DNA of 64,000 bases from Prorocentrum cordatum (Eukaryota; Sar; Dinophyceae; Prorocentrales; Prorocentraceae): NCBI GenBank assembly GCA_963575745.1, contig CAUYUJ010020255.1, positions 77,001 to 141,000 on the forward strand, given 5' to 3'. Shown here piece by piece: positions 34,360 through 46,326 of the stretch. The notes under the pieces were generated by a model. It was given only the letters and a program-made list of their open reading frames with translations. It was not told the DNA's origin and searched no databases. Each line of letters opens with the position of its first letter. Within the stretch, counting starts at the first letter, position 1. The position numbers were made by a program, and so were the translations under genes.

Positions 34360-35404
34360 CCCTTCTCCGTTCGTCTCCCTCGCCCTCGCCTATGGGTCGT
34401 TGGGCTATTCTCGCGCGCCGCTTGGGCCGCGTGGCGTATCTGTACGCGCCTGGCCTCTCGCTTCGTTTGCCTGGCCGACAGGCGTCCGCCTCGATGGACG
34501 CCAAGCGCTTGCTCGGCTCACGCTGCGCCGCAGCTTTGCCGTTGTGGTGTGCAGTGCTCACAGAAGGGGCGACCATCTCCAGACGGAGGAGAGCAGAGGG
34601 CAGTGCTCGCAGAAGGGACGACCCCTCTGGGGACGGAGGAGAGCAGAGGCGGAGGCGCTGCGAGGCTGCGCTGGGAGGACCGCCCCCGCGAGCGGGCGGG
34701 GAGGCGGCCCAGGCTGGTGGCCCTGCCCCGTCGGCGAAATGCCACCGACATGAGCGACTGATGCTATTCCCCAATCGCTGCTTGCACTGAAGGGGTCCTA
34801 GCGGAAACTGAAAAATTTGGCGAACATTTCCCGCCGATGTTGGTAGCAAGCTGGGTTCCCGGGTTCCGGGTTCCCGGTTATTGGTTCCGGGCCGATTTCG
34901 GTGGGTTCTGGCTTCCCGGGCTCTCGGTCGATCTCCTCAGCGGAAACCATCCACTGATTGGGTTTTCTCTGGTGTAAGGTTGCTCCCATCGTACTTGGGG
35001 GCCAGGTCCCCAAAATAGTGTCTCGAGCATCCAGAACAAAACACATCTCGAAACTGTGTCGAAGGACTGGCGCCTTCCAGGGCCCGACCAGTGAAAAGCC
35101 TCCAGTGTTTCGGTATTGTCGGGGTGCTCGAAATCCTTTCTGGCGATTCAGGCTACAGCAGGTTGGAACATCATAAGATCGGGGCCCACCAAAGGGGGGA
35201 GACCCTGAGGGGGGGTGAGTTCGATCCGCTGGTGCATCGAATTTCCGAACAACGATGCCCGCCGCGCGCCCCAATTGTCGACGCTTCTGGGGTTCCGGCG
35301 GCGGCCAGGCCGGAGACCTCGCTTTGCATCGTTTACCTGCGGTTCGATGCGCCAACGGACCGAACTCACCCCCCCCGTGGCCCCCCCCCCCCCCGAGCCC
35401 CCGA
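34360..35404. other. No gene seen
   Basis: Contains a tandem GCAGTGCTC(A/G)CAGAAGGG(A/G)CGACC pair (34551, 34601) and GGTTCCGGGTTCCCGGTT (34860-34885). No supported coding sequence. Confidence 0.5.
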
Positions 35405-35515
35405 ACTCCGACGTCGCCGACGCGTCGGCGATGCATCGACGTTTCATCGCCGATGCATCGGCGATGCGGCGCAATCCTTCGACCCCATCTGCTCCGATCC
35501 CATCTGGGAGGCCCA
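35405..35515. repeat. Repeat GCCGATGCATCGGCGATG, copy 2
   Basis: Near-identical to 31600-31705 over CGGCGATGCGGCGCAATCCT and TTCGACCCCATCTGCTCCGA. Confidence 0.85.
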
Positions 35516-35659
35516 CAGATGGGGACAAGGGGCGGGCGGTCCTCTAAGGAGCCACGGCGCGTCTCAAAAAAGGTTGGAGGCGTCTGTGGAAACCCCTTCC
35601 GTCGCGCCCCCCCCCCCCCCCCCAAGCGCGCCGCCCAAATAATCTCGGCGGCACTGGAT

Positions 35660-36067
35660 CCCGTGCCTGGCCAGCAGCTCCAGCGCGACGCTCGCGGACA
35701 GGATGACCAGGGCCAACCGCACGCTTACGAGCTGAAAGGCGGAGGAGACGACGTAGGCCAGGCTCCACAAATACGATAAAAAACAATTCACCTTCCAAAT
35801 GTACTTTGTGTTAGCCCAGACGTCGTCGGACCTGGTGTTGGGACGAGCGGGACCGCCATCCCCTCCGCCGCTGCTGGTGCCTCTGCTCGGGGCCGTAACA
35901 GGCTCATAGTCAACATCGAACTCGGGGTCGATCGTTCTCTTGTACCACTTCTTCCTAAACTTCAGGAGCTGCCTGTAATTTGGCGGTGGGTAAATACCTG
36001 AAAGATACGCCTGCCATCGCTCGTCATTCCAATCAAATAGATTGAACTGAGAATACTGCTTGTCCAT
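35660..36067 (-). CDS. First coding exon of a membrane protein, possibly TMEM33/Pom33-like
   Basis: Starts at an ATG in a strong context (GGGCCATGGAC) at 36067. The N-terminal part reads MDKQYSQFNLFDWNDERW and QAYLSGIYPPPNYRQLLKF, then KKWYKRTIDPEFDVDYEP, a Gly/Ser-rich linker, and two hydrophobic segments (FLSYLWSLAYVVSSAF and ALVILSASVALELLA). The frame then runs into a G-rich non-coding tail, so a donor is expected near 35.65 kb (GCCAG|GCACGG is a candidate). The pattern of short soluble N-terminus plus membrane segments fits TMEM33, an ER/nuclear-envelope protein, and the C-terminal half may be the exon at 26.7 kb. Coding status is fairly sure, family weak. Confidence 0.55.
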
Positions 36068-36401
36068 GGCCCTGGTGATTCCATTCTGCACGCATAACGA
36101 CAAGCAAGAGGCACTATGGCATATCCATTGAACCAGCGTGGCGACGGAAACCGCTCGCTCTTCCAACAACAAGGACGCTGTCCGCCAATCAAGCTCAAGC
36201 GGTTCAGCCGGACGAGCAGCAGATCCAACGAGCTACGACATGTTCGTGTTGTGAAGGCGACGGCATTTGTTCCTGGCATCGCGTGGACCGCTCAGCCTTG
36301 ATCGATCGCAGTTTTCTGGCTGCGCGGATCGTTCGCATCGCCCGACTCCTGGCCAGCGGAGATGGTCAACCCTGACCGAGCGCGTCCACGGATCGGGGCA
36401 G

Positions 36402-36587
36402 GTACTCCAGATTTCGTAATAAAAGGGAGGGGGTCTCATTTCGGGGGGGGTCTCTTCCAGGCTATCTTGGAGGGCCTGGGGGGGTCTGGGGACGATGTCT
36501 TGGAGGGTTCTCCCACGGGGGGGGGTCTGAAATGGCTTGTCTTGGAGGGTCCAGACCCCCTCCCTTCTATTACGAAATCTGGCGTAC
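36402..36587. mobile_element. MITE-like element GTACTCCAGATTTCG, copy 2
   Basis: The 186-bp copy starts GTACTCCAGATTTCGTAATA and ends TATTACGAAATCTGGCGTAC, with one change in the right end. The interior TCTTGGAGGGTTCTCCCACG matches copy 1. It lies about 330 bp upstream of the membrane-protein start at 36067. Confidence 0.8.
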
Positions 36588-36959
36588 CCCCGAAAGATGA
36601 GGCCAATGCCGCCTCACTTGGCGACGGATCGCGTCGGTTGTGTGAGGAAGCGGGGCCCGCCATTTATCCGGGCACCTCAACGGTGGTCCTGGGTCCTTGG
36701 CTGTGGTCCTGGGTCGCACGGCCGCGGCCAACGCTCCCCCGCTTAAGACGAGCCAAGGCAAAGTCGAAACGGGGCAGCGATAGGTCGGGGATCTCCGAGA
36801 TCCGTTAATTCCGGAGGATGTATCGGGCGCCGAACGCTCTGAGAGCGTTCCGGAACGTTTTGGAACGATGTTATCCCTGCTCGAGCTCCGCCCGAACCAT
36901 CCCCCCCGACCAATTACCAGACAACCCCAACCTAACCCGAAAACGGGTCTGGGGGGGTA

Positions 36960-37089
36960 CGGGTTCCGCATGTGTTTTTCCCAACCATCTTGTGGTGTTG
37001 GGTCCTCGTTTTGACAAGACGGTCACCGCGTTCTTCTCCTTCCTTCCTCCCTCCTCCCTCCTCCCCCTCCCCCCTCCTCCCTCCTCCCT
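36960..37089. repeat. Array leader, repeated before each satellite block
   Basis: CCCAACCATCTTGTGGTGTT and GGTCCTCGTTTTGACAAGAC followed by a CT-rich run. A close copy (CCCAACCGTTCTGTGGTGTT...CCTCGTTTTGATGAAAC plus CT run) lies at 38968-39075, before the 90-bp block. The pair shows that leader plus array was duplicated as a unit. Confidence 0.75.
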
Positions 37090-38905
37090 GCGTCTCACCC
37101 ACACAGTACAGCGCTCCTTGGCCCCATAGGGAGCTCCACCGAAGGTCCCAGTGAGAACGCCCGCATGCGTCATCCACCACACAGCACAGCTTTCTTCCCC
37201 GCGTTTCAGCCGCCCAATACATCGTGTTGTGGCCCCATGGGGGGCTCCACCGAATGTCCCGGTGGGACCGCCCGCATTCGTCAACCACCTCCCAGCACAG
37301 CCCTTCCTCCCTGCGTTTCACCCACTCACTACAGCGTTTCGTGGCCCCATCGGGAGCTCCACCGAAGGTCCAAGTGGGACCGCCCGCATGCGTCAACCAC
37401 CACCCAGCACAGCCCTTCCTTCCTGCGTTTCACCCGCCCAGTACAGCGCTTCGTGGCTCCATAGGGAACTCCACCGAAAGTCCCAGTGAGACCGCCCGCA
37501 TGCGTCAACCACCACCCAGCACAGCCCGTCCTCACTGCGTTGCACCCACCCAGTACAGCGTTTCGTGGCCCCATCGGGAGCTCCACCGAAGGTCCCAGTG
37601 GCACCGCCCGCATGCGTCAACCACCACCCAGCACAGCACTTCCTCCTTGCTTCACCCACCCAGTAAAACGCTTCGTGGCTCCATAGGGAAACTCACCGAA
37701 GATCCCACTGGGACCGCCCGCATGCGTCAACCACCACTCAGCACAGCCCTTCCTTCCTGCGCTTTGCCCCACCCAGTACAGCGTTTCGTGGCCCCATCGG
37801 GAGCTCCACCGATGGTCCCAGTGGGACCGCCCACATGCGTCAACCACCACCCAGCACAGCCCTTCCTCCCTGCGTTTTACCCACCCAGTACAACGTTTCG
37901 TGGCCCCATAGGGGGCTCCACCGAAGGTCCCAGTGAGACCGCCCACATGCGTCAACCACCACCCAGCACAGCCCTTCCTCCCTGCGTCGCACCCACCCAG
38001 TACAGCGCTTCGTGGCCCAATAGGGAGCTCCTCCGAAGGTCCCAAGGGGACCACCCGCATGCGTCAATCACCATCAAGCACAGCCCTTCCTCCCTGCGCT
38101 TCACGCACCCATTGCAGCGCTTCGTGGTCCCATCGGGAGCCCCACCGAAGGTCCCAGTGGGACCACCCAGTACAGCGTTTCGTGGCCCCATAGGGAACTC
38201 GTCCGATAGTCCCAACGGGACCGCCCGAAGGCGTCAGCCAACATCCAGTACAGCGTTTCGTGGCCCCATCGGGAGCTCCACAGAAAGACCCCAGTGGCAC
38301 CGCCCGCACGCGTCGTCCACCACCCAATACTCCACTTCGCGGCCCCATTGATTGGGAGCTCCACCAAGTCCCAAGGGGCACCGCTCGCATGCGTCCCCCT
38401 CACCCGGTACAGCGTTTCGTGGCCCCGTAGGGAATTCCAGTGGTCCGCTCGCATGCGACCCCCCACCCAGTGCAGCGTTTCGTGGGCCTATAGGGAGCTC
38501 TACCGAAGGCCCCAGTGACACCGCCCGCATGCGCCCCCCCTCCCAGTACAGCCGTTCGTGGCCCCATGGGTGCCGCACCGAAGCCCCCACTGGCACCGCC
38601 CGCATACGTCGGCCACTACCCAGTACAGCGTTCCGTGGCCCCGTAGGGAGCTACACATAAAGACCCCAGTGGCACCGCCCGCGTGCGCCTCCCCCAACCA
38701 GTACAACGTTTCGTGGCCTCATCGGGAGCTCCAGCGAAGGGCACCGCCCGCATGAGCCCGCCACGTCCAGTACAGCGTCTCGTGGCCCATAGCGAGCCCC
38801 ACCGAAGGCCCCAGTGGTAGCGCCCGCATGCGTCTCCCACACCCATTACGGCACGTCCCTCACGTGTTTCGTGGCCCTATAGGAAGCTCCACCGAAAGCT
38901 CCGAA
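37090..38905. repeat. Satellite array, units of 112 bp then about 78 bp
   Basis: The anchor TTTCGTGGCCCCAT recurs every 112 bp (37337, 37449, 37561, 37672, 37785, 37896, 38008, 38119), then about every 60-80 bp from 38178 to 38778. The short units lack the roughly 34-bp block with CAACCACCACCCAGCACAG and CCCTTCCTCCCTGCG. Long open frames here, such as 37224-38351, are products of the repeat, not genes. Confidence 0.93.
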
Positions 38906-39094
38906 AGCGGCTCGCACAATGCGTTATTCACTACTGCGCATGGTTGGGTCCTTCGCCAGGATAATTCCCAACCGTTCTGTGGTGTTGGGCCCTCGTTTTG
39001 ATGAAACAGCGCCCGGCGTCTCCTCCTTTTCACTTATCCTTCCTCCTCCTCCCTCCTCCCATCCCTGCCTCTGCCCTCCGCACCCCTTTTCGGC
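38906..39094. repeat. Second copy of the array leader
   Basis: Begins with GCGCATGGTTGGGTCCTTCG, which also recurs in altered form near 40305 (GCACATGGTTGAGCCCTTCG) after the second array, marking the edge of a higher-order repeat. Confidence 0.7.
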
Positions 39095-40265
39095 ACACCC
39101 CTCACACGTTTCGTGGCCCCATGTAGAGCTCCACCCGAGGCCCCAGTTGCAGCGCCCACATGCGGTTCCAACCACATTTCGGCGAACCCCTCACACGTTT
39201 CGTGGCCCACTGGGGAGCTCCACAGAAGGCTCCAGGGGCACCGCCCGCATGCGGTTCCACCCTCCATTTCGGTGCACATCTCAAACGTTTCGTGGCCCCA
39301 TAGGGAGTTCCACCGAAGGCCCCATTTGCAACTCCCGCATGCGGTTCCACCCCATATCGGCACACCCCTCACACGCTTCGTGGCCACATAGAGAGCTCCA
39401 CCGAAAGCCCCAGTTGCAGCGCCCGCATGCGGCTCCACCCCATATCGGCACACCCCTCACAAGTTTCGAGGACCCATATAAAGCTCCACCGAAAAACCCA
39501 GTTGCAGCGCCCGCATGCGGTTCCACCCTACACTTCGGTGCACCTCTCACACATTTCGTGGCTCCTGAGGTAGCTTGACCGAAGACCCCAGAGGCAGCAA
39601 CCGCATGTAGTTCCACCTCCATGTCGGTGCATCCCTCACACGTTTCGTGGCCAGATAGGGAGCTCCACCGAAGGCCTCAGAGGCAGCGCCCGCATGCCGT
39701 TCCCCCCTGTTCGGTGCACCTCTCAAACGTTTTGTGGCCCCATAGGGAGCTCCTCCGAAGGCCCCAGCGGCAGCGCCTGCATGCGGTCCCACCATCCGTT
39801 TCGGCCCGCCCCTCACACGTTTCGTGGCCCCGTAGGGAGCCCCACCGAAGGCCCCGGTGGCAGCGCCCGCATGCGGCTGCACCCCCATATCGGCACACCC
39901 CTCACAAATTTCGAGGACCCATATAAAGCTCCACCGAAAGCCCCAGTGGCAGCGCCCGCATGCGGTTCCACCCTCCATTCTGGCGCCCCCCTCTCACATT
40001 TCGTGGCCCCATAGGTAGCTCCACCGAAGGCTCCAACATCAACGCCCGCATGCGGTTCAGCCTCCATTTCGGCACCCCGCCATCCGTTTCATGGCCCCAT
40101 AAAGGGGCTCCACCGAAGGTCCCAATGGCAGCGCCCGCATGCAGTTCCACATTCCATTCTTGCGAACCCCTCACACGCGTCGTGGCGTGGCAGCGCCCAC
40201 ATGGCGGCCCCGCCACATTTCGGCACACCCTTGACGCGCTTCGTGGCCCCACAAAGGGACCCACC
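39095..40265. repeat. Satellite array, related units of about 90 bp
   Basis: The same anchor recurs about every 90 bp from 39109 to 40089 (39199, 39289, 39378, 39465, 39556, 39646, 39736, 39818, 39909, 40001). The shared part is GGGAGCTCCACCGAAGGCCC and CGCCCGCATGCGG. The rest of the unit (CCATTTCGGTGCACCTCTCA) replaces the middle of the 112-bp unit. Confidence 0.92.
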
Positions 40266-40479
40266 GACGGCGATACTCACAACGACGGTACCCACAACTG
40301 CACATGGTTGAGCCCTTCGCCAGGCTGATTTCAATCTTCCCCGACGCCGCCCTCCCAACTGGAAATGGAGGGCAAATCGAGGCCTTCGGGTTGGGTCGGG
40401 GTGGCTGAGGGGTGTGGCGACCTCCCTCTCTCCCCTCAAAAGGCCGCTCATGTCCTGGCGGGAGCGTCGGGAGGGGGGG

Positions 40480-40521
40480 GGTGATGATGATGATGCTGAT
40501 GATGATGATGATGATGATGAT

Positions 40522-40552
<31 letters not shown>

Positions 40553-41066
40553 AGGAGGAGGAGGGAGGTGGGAGGAGGTGGTGGATGAGGAGGAGGAGGA
40601 GGAGGAGGAGGAGGAGGAGGAGGAGGAGGGGAGGATGAGGAGAGGAGGAGGAGGAGGAGGAGGAGTAGTATGAAGTTGAGGAGATGGGGAGAGGAGGAGG
40701 AGGAGGAGGAAGAGAGGAGGAGGAGGAGGAGGAGGAGGAGGAGGAGGAGGAGGAGATGTGGAGGAGGAGGGGTAGAGGAGGAGGAGCAGGAGGAGGAGAT
40801 ATGGTGGAGGAGGAGGAGAGAGGAGGAGGAGGATGAGTGGAGGAGGAGGGAGGAGAGGAGGAGGAGGAGCAGCAGGAGGAGAGGAGGAGGAGGAGGAGGA
40901 GGAAGTTGAGGAGATGGTGGAGATGGTGGAGGAGATGAGTGGAGGAGGAGGAGGAGGAGGAGGAGGAGGAGGCGGAGGAGGGAGGAGAGGAAGGCGGAGG
41001 AGGAGGAGCAGGAGGAGGAGGAGGAGCAGGAGGAGGAGGAGGAGGAGGAGGAGGAGGAGGAGGAAT
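40480..41066. repeat. GAT then GGA triplet tract
   Basis: Short GATGATGATG run (40480-40525) followed by about 540 bp of GGAGGAGGA with GTGGAG and GATGAG interruptions. All-purine strand over long stretches. Confidence 0.93.
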
Positions 41067-41214
41067 ATCCAGCCGCGGCGGGGCTAGGACAGCCCACCGG
41101 AGGCCCAGCCTTCCCGACCCTCGCGCCTCTCTCGGGGGCCCCGCCGTGCGGTCCTGGGTCGTAGGCCTCCGCCGATGTCCGTCTCCTCCTCGCCATGTCC
41201 TGCCGGCCCGCACA

Positions 41215-41262
41215 CCGCGCACGCGCGCGCACGCGCGCGCACGCGCGCGCACGCGCGCAGGG
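41215..41262. repeat. CACGCGCG repeat
   Basis: Alternating purine-pyrimidine GCGCGCGCACGCGCGC of about 48 bp, a sequence type able to form Z-DNA. Confidence 0.85.
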
Positions 41263-41544
41263 CGCCTCTCGCGCCTCGGCGGGGGCCGTTGGCTGTCGGG
41301 CTCCCCGGGGGGACGCAAGACTCGGGTTCGGGGGACTCGGGTTTTGGCCTGACAGGGCCATCATGACAACGACGAGGCCCAGCCTGAAATTTGACACCCC
41401 ACGAGAACGGGACCGCCCAAATCTGGGAGGCGCTCGCCAAAGAGCGTCGGCAAACCCGTGTCCCGGCGCACTCGAGTCTTACGTTTCCCCGACCCTCGGA
41501 GGGCGGAGGCTATTTGGAGGGAGCGTCGCCCAGGGGAGGAGGAG

Positions 41545-41650
41545 AAGGATGATGATGATGACGATGATGATGATGAGGAGGAGGAGGAGGAGGAGGAGGA
41601 GGAGGAGGAGGAGGAGAAGGAGGAGGAGGAGGAGGAGGAGGAGGAAGCGC
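41545..41650. repeat. GAT then GGA tract
   Basis: ATGATGATGACGATG followed by GAGGAGGAG, the same order as at 40480. Confidence 0.93.
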
Positions 41651-41999
41651 TGCGCCGCGCGCGGTGTCTCTCGCCCCTCTGCGGGGGAACCGCTGGCTGT
41701 CGGGCTCCGCCTCGCCCCTGGGAGCTGCCTGGCCGCCTCGGGCGCGCTGCCCGGGCGCTGCTCCGGAGCCTGGGGAGCGTTGCCCGGGAGCTGCGCGCTG
41801 TGCACGGGCCCAGGGAAGCGCTGCGGAGGAGCGCAAACGCTGCCCTCGGCGGTATACGGCGGCTTTCCGGCGGCTTGTCGGATGCCTTCGGCGGCCCGTC
41901 TGAGCGACGCCCAGAAACGGGTCTTACATAGCAACCATGTGCAACACAGCGCCTGTGTACACCACAATGCTTGCGTGAATTATTGATCATCGAATGGAG
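41651..41999. other. GC-rich sequence, no gene supported
   Basis: Open in several frames because of GC content. No recognisable motif. Confidence 0.4.
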
Positions 42000-42140
42000 C
42001 CTTTTTCTCTCCTCCGTCCTCCTCCCCCTCCATTTCCAATTCCATCTCCAACTCCTCCTCCTCCTCCTCCTCCTCCACCATCTCCTCCTCATCCTCCCCC
42101 TCCTCCTCCACCATCTCCTCCTCCCCCCCCTCCTCCCTCA
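42000..42140. repeat. CT-rich CTCCTC tract
   Basis: CCATTTCCAATTCCATCTCC leads into CTCCTCCTC with two CACCATCTCC breaks and CCCCCCC. Confidence 0.88.
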
Positions 42141-42427
42141 TCTTTCCCCCTGTCGTGCGGGCGGACGCTACAGCGCACGTGCGCATCTCAGCGTGCACTG
42201 CGGAATGGTCTGTTGAATTAATCAATTTGGTTTTCCGGATGGCCAATTCTGCTGGGTCCCCCTAGACGCATATGGGATGAGTAAGGATGATGCGGGAGGC
42301 CTCGTAGATTCCGCTGGCGCTCCTTTTTCCAAACGCATTCCTTTCCAAATCCTAGATAAATGTTCTGTGGAATCCACAGGCGCTCCATTTTGTCACAAGG
42401 ACTCCTTCTAAAGTTCTATATGCAAGA

Positions 42428-42632
42428 ACTGTGCTCTATTGCACACGGTTGCTGTGGTGCACAAATCGCGCCGTGGTGTACACAGGCGCTGTAGTGCACG
42501 CAGGCATTGTGGCACAGACTAGGGCTGTGTTGCACGCGGCTGCTGCGGTGTACATAGGCTGTGTTGTGTACACAGGCGCTGTGGTGCTCGCAGGCACTGT
42601 GGTGTACACAGGCACTGTGGTGCGGATTGCCA
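42428..42632. repeat. 24-bp minisatellite GTGGTGTACACAGGCGCTGT
   Basis: About eight units of GGTGTACACAGGCGCTGT or TGGTGCACGCAGGC type. The GTGTACAC core is palindromic. Confidence 0.88.
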
Positions 42633-43006
42633 CCTACATGCTGCTGCTACCCTTCCTCGGTCATTCCTAAGTGTTCCCAGACGCAGCCGGCGCGAAACGT
42701 GACGTCCTCGGCCCCGCCCCCCCCCGGATGACGGCCGTCATCGGCCCGAAATGCAAAAACTGGCTCCAGCCGCGTCCGCGCGCGCGACGACGATGAGCGA
42801 CGAGCGACGAGCGACGAGCGACGAGCACGAGCACGAGGACGACCGCGACGACTGCGGACCAGACCACTATGCGGATTCCTTTGCGGACGCCTATGCGGAT
42901 CCCAATGCGCACGGCGGCAGTGCCCGGGGCACATAGGGAGGGAGGGTGGCCGGGGGCTATAACGCCCGTTATGCCCAAAGCAATCAAGAAACACGCTCCA
43001 TAGTGA

Positions 43007-43105
43007 CCTCACGCGGTGGCGCACGCGGGCCGCCCGCGCGAGACGCTACCTTGGAGACGAGGGCGCTTACGCGCGAGCTCGCGCGGGAAGCTCACGCCCC
43101 AATGT
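43007..43105. repeat. Dispersed repeat CGCGGTGGCGCACGCGGGCC, copy 1
   Basis: ACGCGGTGGC(G/T)CACGCGGGCC, CGCTAC(C/A)TTGGA and GAGGGCGCTT(A/G)CGCGCGA are shared with 48418-48511, same orientation. Confidence 0.8.
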
Positions 43106-44300
43106 CGGCGCTTCTGCGTCGCCCATTTGGACGCCTGCGGAAGCCGTCGGAGGGCTTCTGGGAGGCACTCGGCGGCCTTCTAAACTGCAACCGTGCCTTC
43201 GGGAGCCTTTGGCGGCCTCCAGAGAGCCTTCGAGGGTCTTAGGACCTTCCTGGAGGGTTCCAGAAAACTCGGCATTTGGATGACAACTACCTCACAAGGA
43301 GGTGGCTTGTATAGGCGAAGAGCCAGGCTCAGCAGACTCCTGGCCATCACACTGTCACCATCCAACCGTCGTCCGTGTTCTGACTACCACGGTTGCTCGT
43401 CAACCTGGAAAGTCAGGTTCCCAGCCCTGGAAACCCCGTCATCCATCCGCAGGTGTGGTGGTAACTTTTGCCACCGAAGGGCAACACAAAACTACCACCA
43501 CCCCACCGACGAGTGATAGGAACAATGAAATCGTGAATAGAGAGGGGAAACGGAAGATGAATAATGAGGCAACAATGCTCAAACTCATAGAGACGCCATT
43601 TGCAAGCTCGAATACAGGCAACTCATGGACTACGGCGTAGGGAGTGACAAATCCTCGCTCGCCGCCCCAACCCAATCTCAATAACAAGGCGGAAGTAGGA
43701 CCGATCATGCAACATCAAACGACGTGGAAACGAAGAGGCAATGGGGGGCGCGCATATCAATTTTGACTCCCCCAGGCAATGGGAACTGTGGTGCTGCTAA
43801 CCAGCCTCGAGCGTATCCCTACCGATAGGACCACCCTACGGATGATAAGGAGGTTTGGGGGGCAAAGGGGAGGCGGTCGATGTGCGATGACTCCCACCTG
43901 CCGCCACCACAGATTGTGCGGGCAAATAGATACCACCTACTTCCGCGCTTGCTTCTAACTTTTATATATGTATATATGTATATACACATTTACACAAACA
44001 TTGTTCCATGCATCTATGTATCAATCAATACATCTATCTATCAATCTATCGAGTCGATAGATCAACCAATCGGCCTATCGACCCTAATCAATCAATCAGT
44101 ATCCGCCGGCCCCCTTGTGGGGCCTCCAGGCTGAGGGCCACGGTTTGCTGTTCCCTGCGCCAGTTGCAGTTTCCAGTTTTCACTGTTACAGTTCTGCTTC
44201 TTGCTGGACCGCGCCAGGGGTGGGGGGGGGCGAGAAGGAACCTAGTTACCACGCCCGAATCGCGTTGTCTGTCTTCCTGGGGGGGGCGTGGGACACGTAA
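43106..44300. other. No gene seen; AT-rich simple repeats at 43960-44100
   Basis: TATATATGTATATATGTATA followed by ATCAATCAATACATCTATCT. The rest shows no supported coding sequence. Confidence 0.6.
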
Positions 44301-44304
44301 AAGT

Positions 44305-44815
44305 ATATGAAATTCGCGCCCCCGAGGCCGTAAACCCTAGTCAATTACACCAAGTTCGCGTCCCCGAGGCCATAGACCCTCGTGAACTACACCACATCCG
44401 CGTCCCCGAAACTATAAGCCCTCGCAAAATACGCAATGTTCGTGTCCCCGAAAACATAAACCCGGGTACATTACCCAATGCTTGCGTCTCCGAGGCCACA
44501 ACCACTTGTAAACCATACAGTATTCGCGTCCCCGAAGCCATACACCTTCGTACATTACTTAAGGTTCGCGTCTCCGGAGCCATACACCTGCGTAAATGAC
44601 GCAACAGTTGCGACCTCGAAACCATACACCCTCGTAACTTACACGATCATCGCGTTTCGAAGCCATACATCCTCGTACATTGCGCAAGGTTTGCCTCTCC
44701 GAAGCCATCAACCTGCGCAAATTACGCTAACTTGCACTGTGTTTGCGAGCCCGAAGCCATACACCCTCGTCAATTACGCGCTATTCGCGTATCCGAAGTC
44801 ATAAACCTTCAAAAT
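44305..44815. repeat. 42-bp minisatellite, about 12 units
   Basis: The unit begins CGCGTCCCCGAAGCCATA or a variant about every 42 bp. As 42 is a multiple of three, one frame reads a 14-residue repeat (VRVPEAIHPR...) for about 100 codons, with stops before and after. Probably non-coding. Confidence 0.88.
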
Positions 44816-45204
44816 GCAACACCGAATTCAACAACATCATCCGAATCTCAATTTGTCTTGCCGACTACTCATCGTCTTCGCGTGACGTCCCGACGCTGCT
44901 TCACGGCGGCGCCAAGGCCTCATGACTTCGCTCTTGCATTGCCCATTCTCCGAGAAGAGGGGGCCGGCGGCAGGGGGCGAAGCCCTTACGGACATCTATC
45001 AAGTCGATCTCGAGTCGACCCATCAACCAAGGTCTATCTATCGACCTACCTATTGGGACAACCATCGGGGCAACCTGCCGCTTGTATTCCCCAACCTCCG
45101 ATCTATCTATCCAGCTATAAATTCGCCTGTCTGTCTATATATGTACACATCCACCTACCTCTCTATCGGTCTATCCATCTATCTATGCTCTATCTATACA
45201 TCCA

Positions 45205-45485
45205 TCTGTTTATCGGGACAACCATCGGGACGACCATCGGGACAGCCATCGCGACAACCATCGGGACAACCACTATCCATCGGGACAACCATCGGGACAA
45301 CCATGGCGAAAACCATGGGGTCAACCATCGGGAAAACCATAGGGACAATCATCGGGACAACCATCGGGACAACCACGGGACATTCGCGGGGCAACCATCG
45401 GGACAACCACGGGACAACCACGGGACAACCGCGGGAGAACCACGGGACAACCGCGGGACAAGCGGGACAACCACAGGACACGCGG
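45205..45485. repeat. 12-bp minisatellite GGGACAACCATC
   Basis: About 23 units of GGGACAACCATC, GGGACAACCACG and variants, after a TCTATCTATC stretch (45100-45205). Confidence 0.93.
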
Positions 45486-46326
45486 CCGCAGGGGGGGGGC
45501 CCTTTGGGTTCCATATGGCCTCTACAAGTGCAGGAACTCGCGCAGCTTCGCCTCGCCCGCACGCACGACACGAACCGAATTTGAAACCGATTTCCCGGTT
45601 GGGGTCGCTTCCGTTCACACCCCCCAACCTCCGATCCTTCAGATTCACAAGCCCAAAGGCGATGACACTCTTAGGGATGCGCCCTCAGAAGCTGTGGGAA
45701 TCCTCAGAGCGGTATCGAAATGGGGTCATAGATATACTCCAGGCTAGAAAACTGTGGCCATCTTAACCCTGCGAACGGAGAGGGCTGCTGGAGACCTCTG
45801 GAGGCATGCGGGAATCTCCGAAGATCTGGAAGCTTCCCAGGACATCTGGAGGCCGTCGTCGTCGCGGGAACCCCTGCCCCGCCTGCCATCACCTCTTCTA
45901 CGAGGAAGATGAAGACGTCTCGACTCGACCCACCCTCGCGGTCCATGATCCTTCTGACTCACGAGTCCCGTGGCGCGTGCTGCGGCAACTGTCCTGGACT
46001 AGGGCAGGAGTACGGGGGGAGGCAACATGATCCAACTTCGTATGGGAACATTGAGTCAGCCATCGAAATATCGAATCTGCAGAAATAGTCAACGGACATA
46101 TCTGAAGGCATCGGAACCGACGTCCGCAGGCCAACGCCGAGGCATACACGAAGAAAGCCAAACCAAAGTCGGAATCTAACATCGAATCGAATCGAAATCA
46201 GAATCCGCGAAGCCGCACCGATTCGAATCGAGAGAATCGAAATGGCTCGTGGGGAGGGGGGAGGAGGGATTCATTTTCCTGCGCGCGGCGTGGGGTGGCC
46301 GGGCTTTCCTCGAGGTCGGAGAGCAC
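45486..46326. other. No gene seen
   Basis: No coding sequence supported. 46160-46240 has AATCGAATCG words. The RPL17 stop lies at 46327, so the start of this stretch's right edge may be its 3' untranslated region. Confidence 0.5.

Noticed and set aside
37224-38351. Long plus-strand frame of 375 codons in the satellite
   Set aside because: Its repeated Pro/Ser/Thr/His pattern follows the 112-bp unit exactly, and other frames and the minus strand are equally open.
42376-42396. Possible second relict spliced leader (GCTCCATTTTGTCACAAGG)
   Set aside because: Only about 13 of the 15 relevant bases fit, the 5' part does not, and no gene follows.
44305-45485. Possible CRISPR array from regular repeats
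   Set aside because: The repeats are head-to-tail tandem units without unique spacers, in eukaryotic DNA; no cas genes are present.
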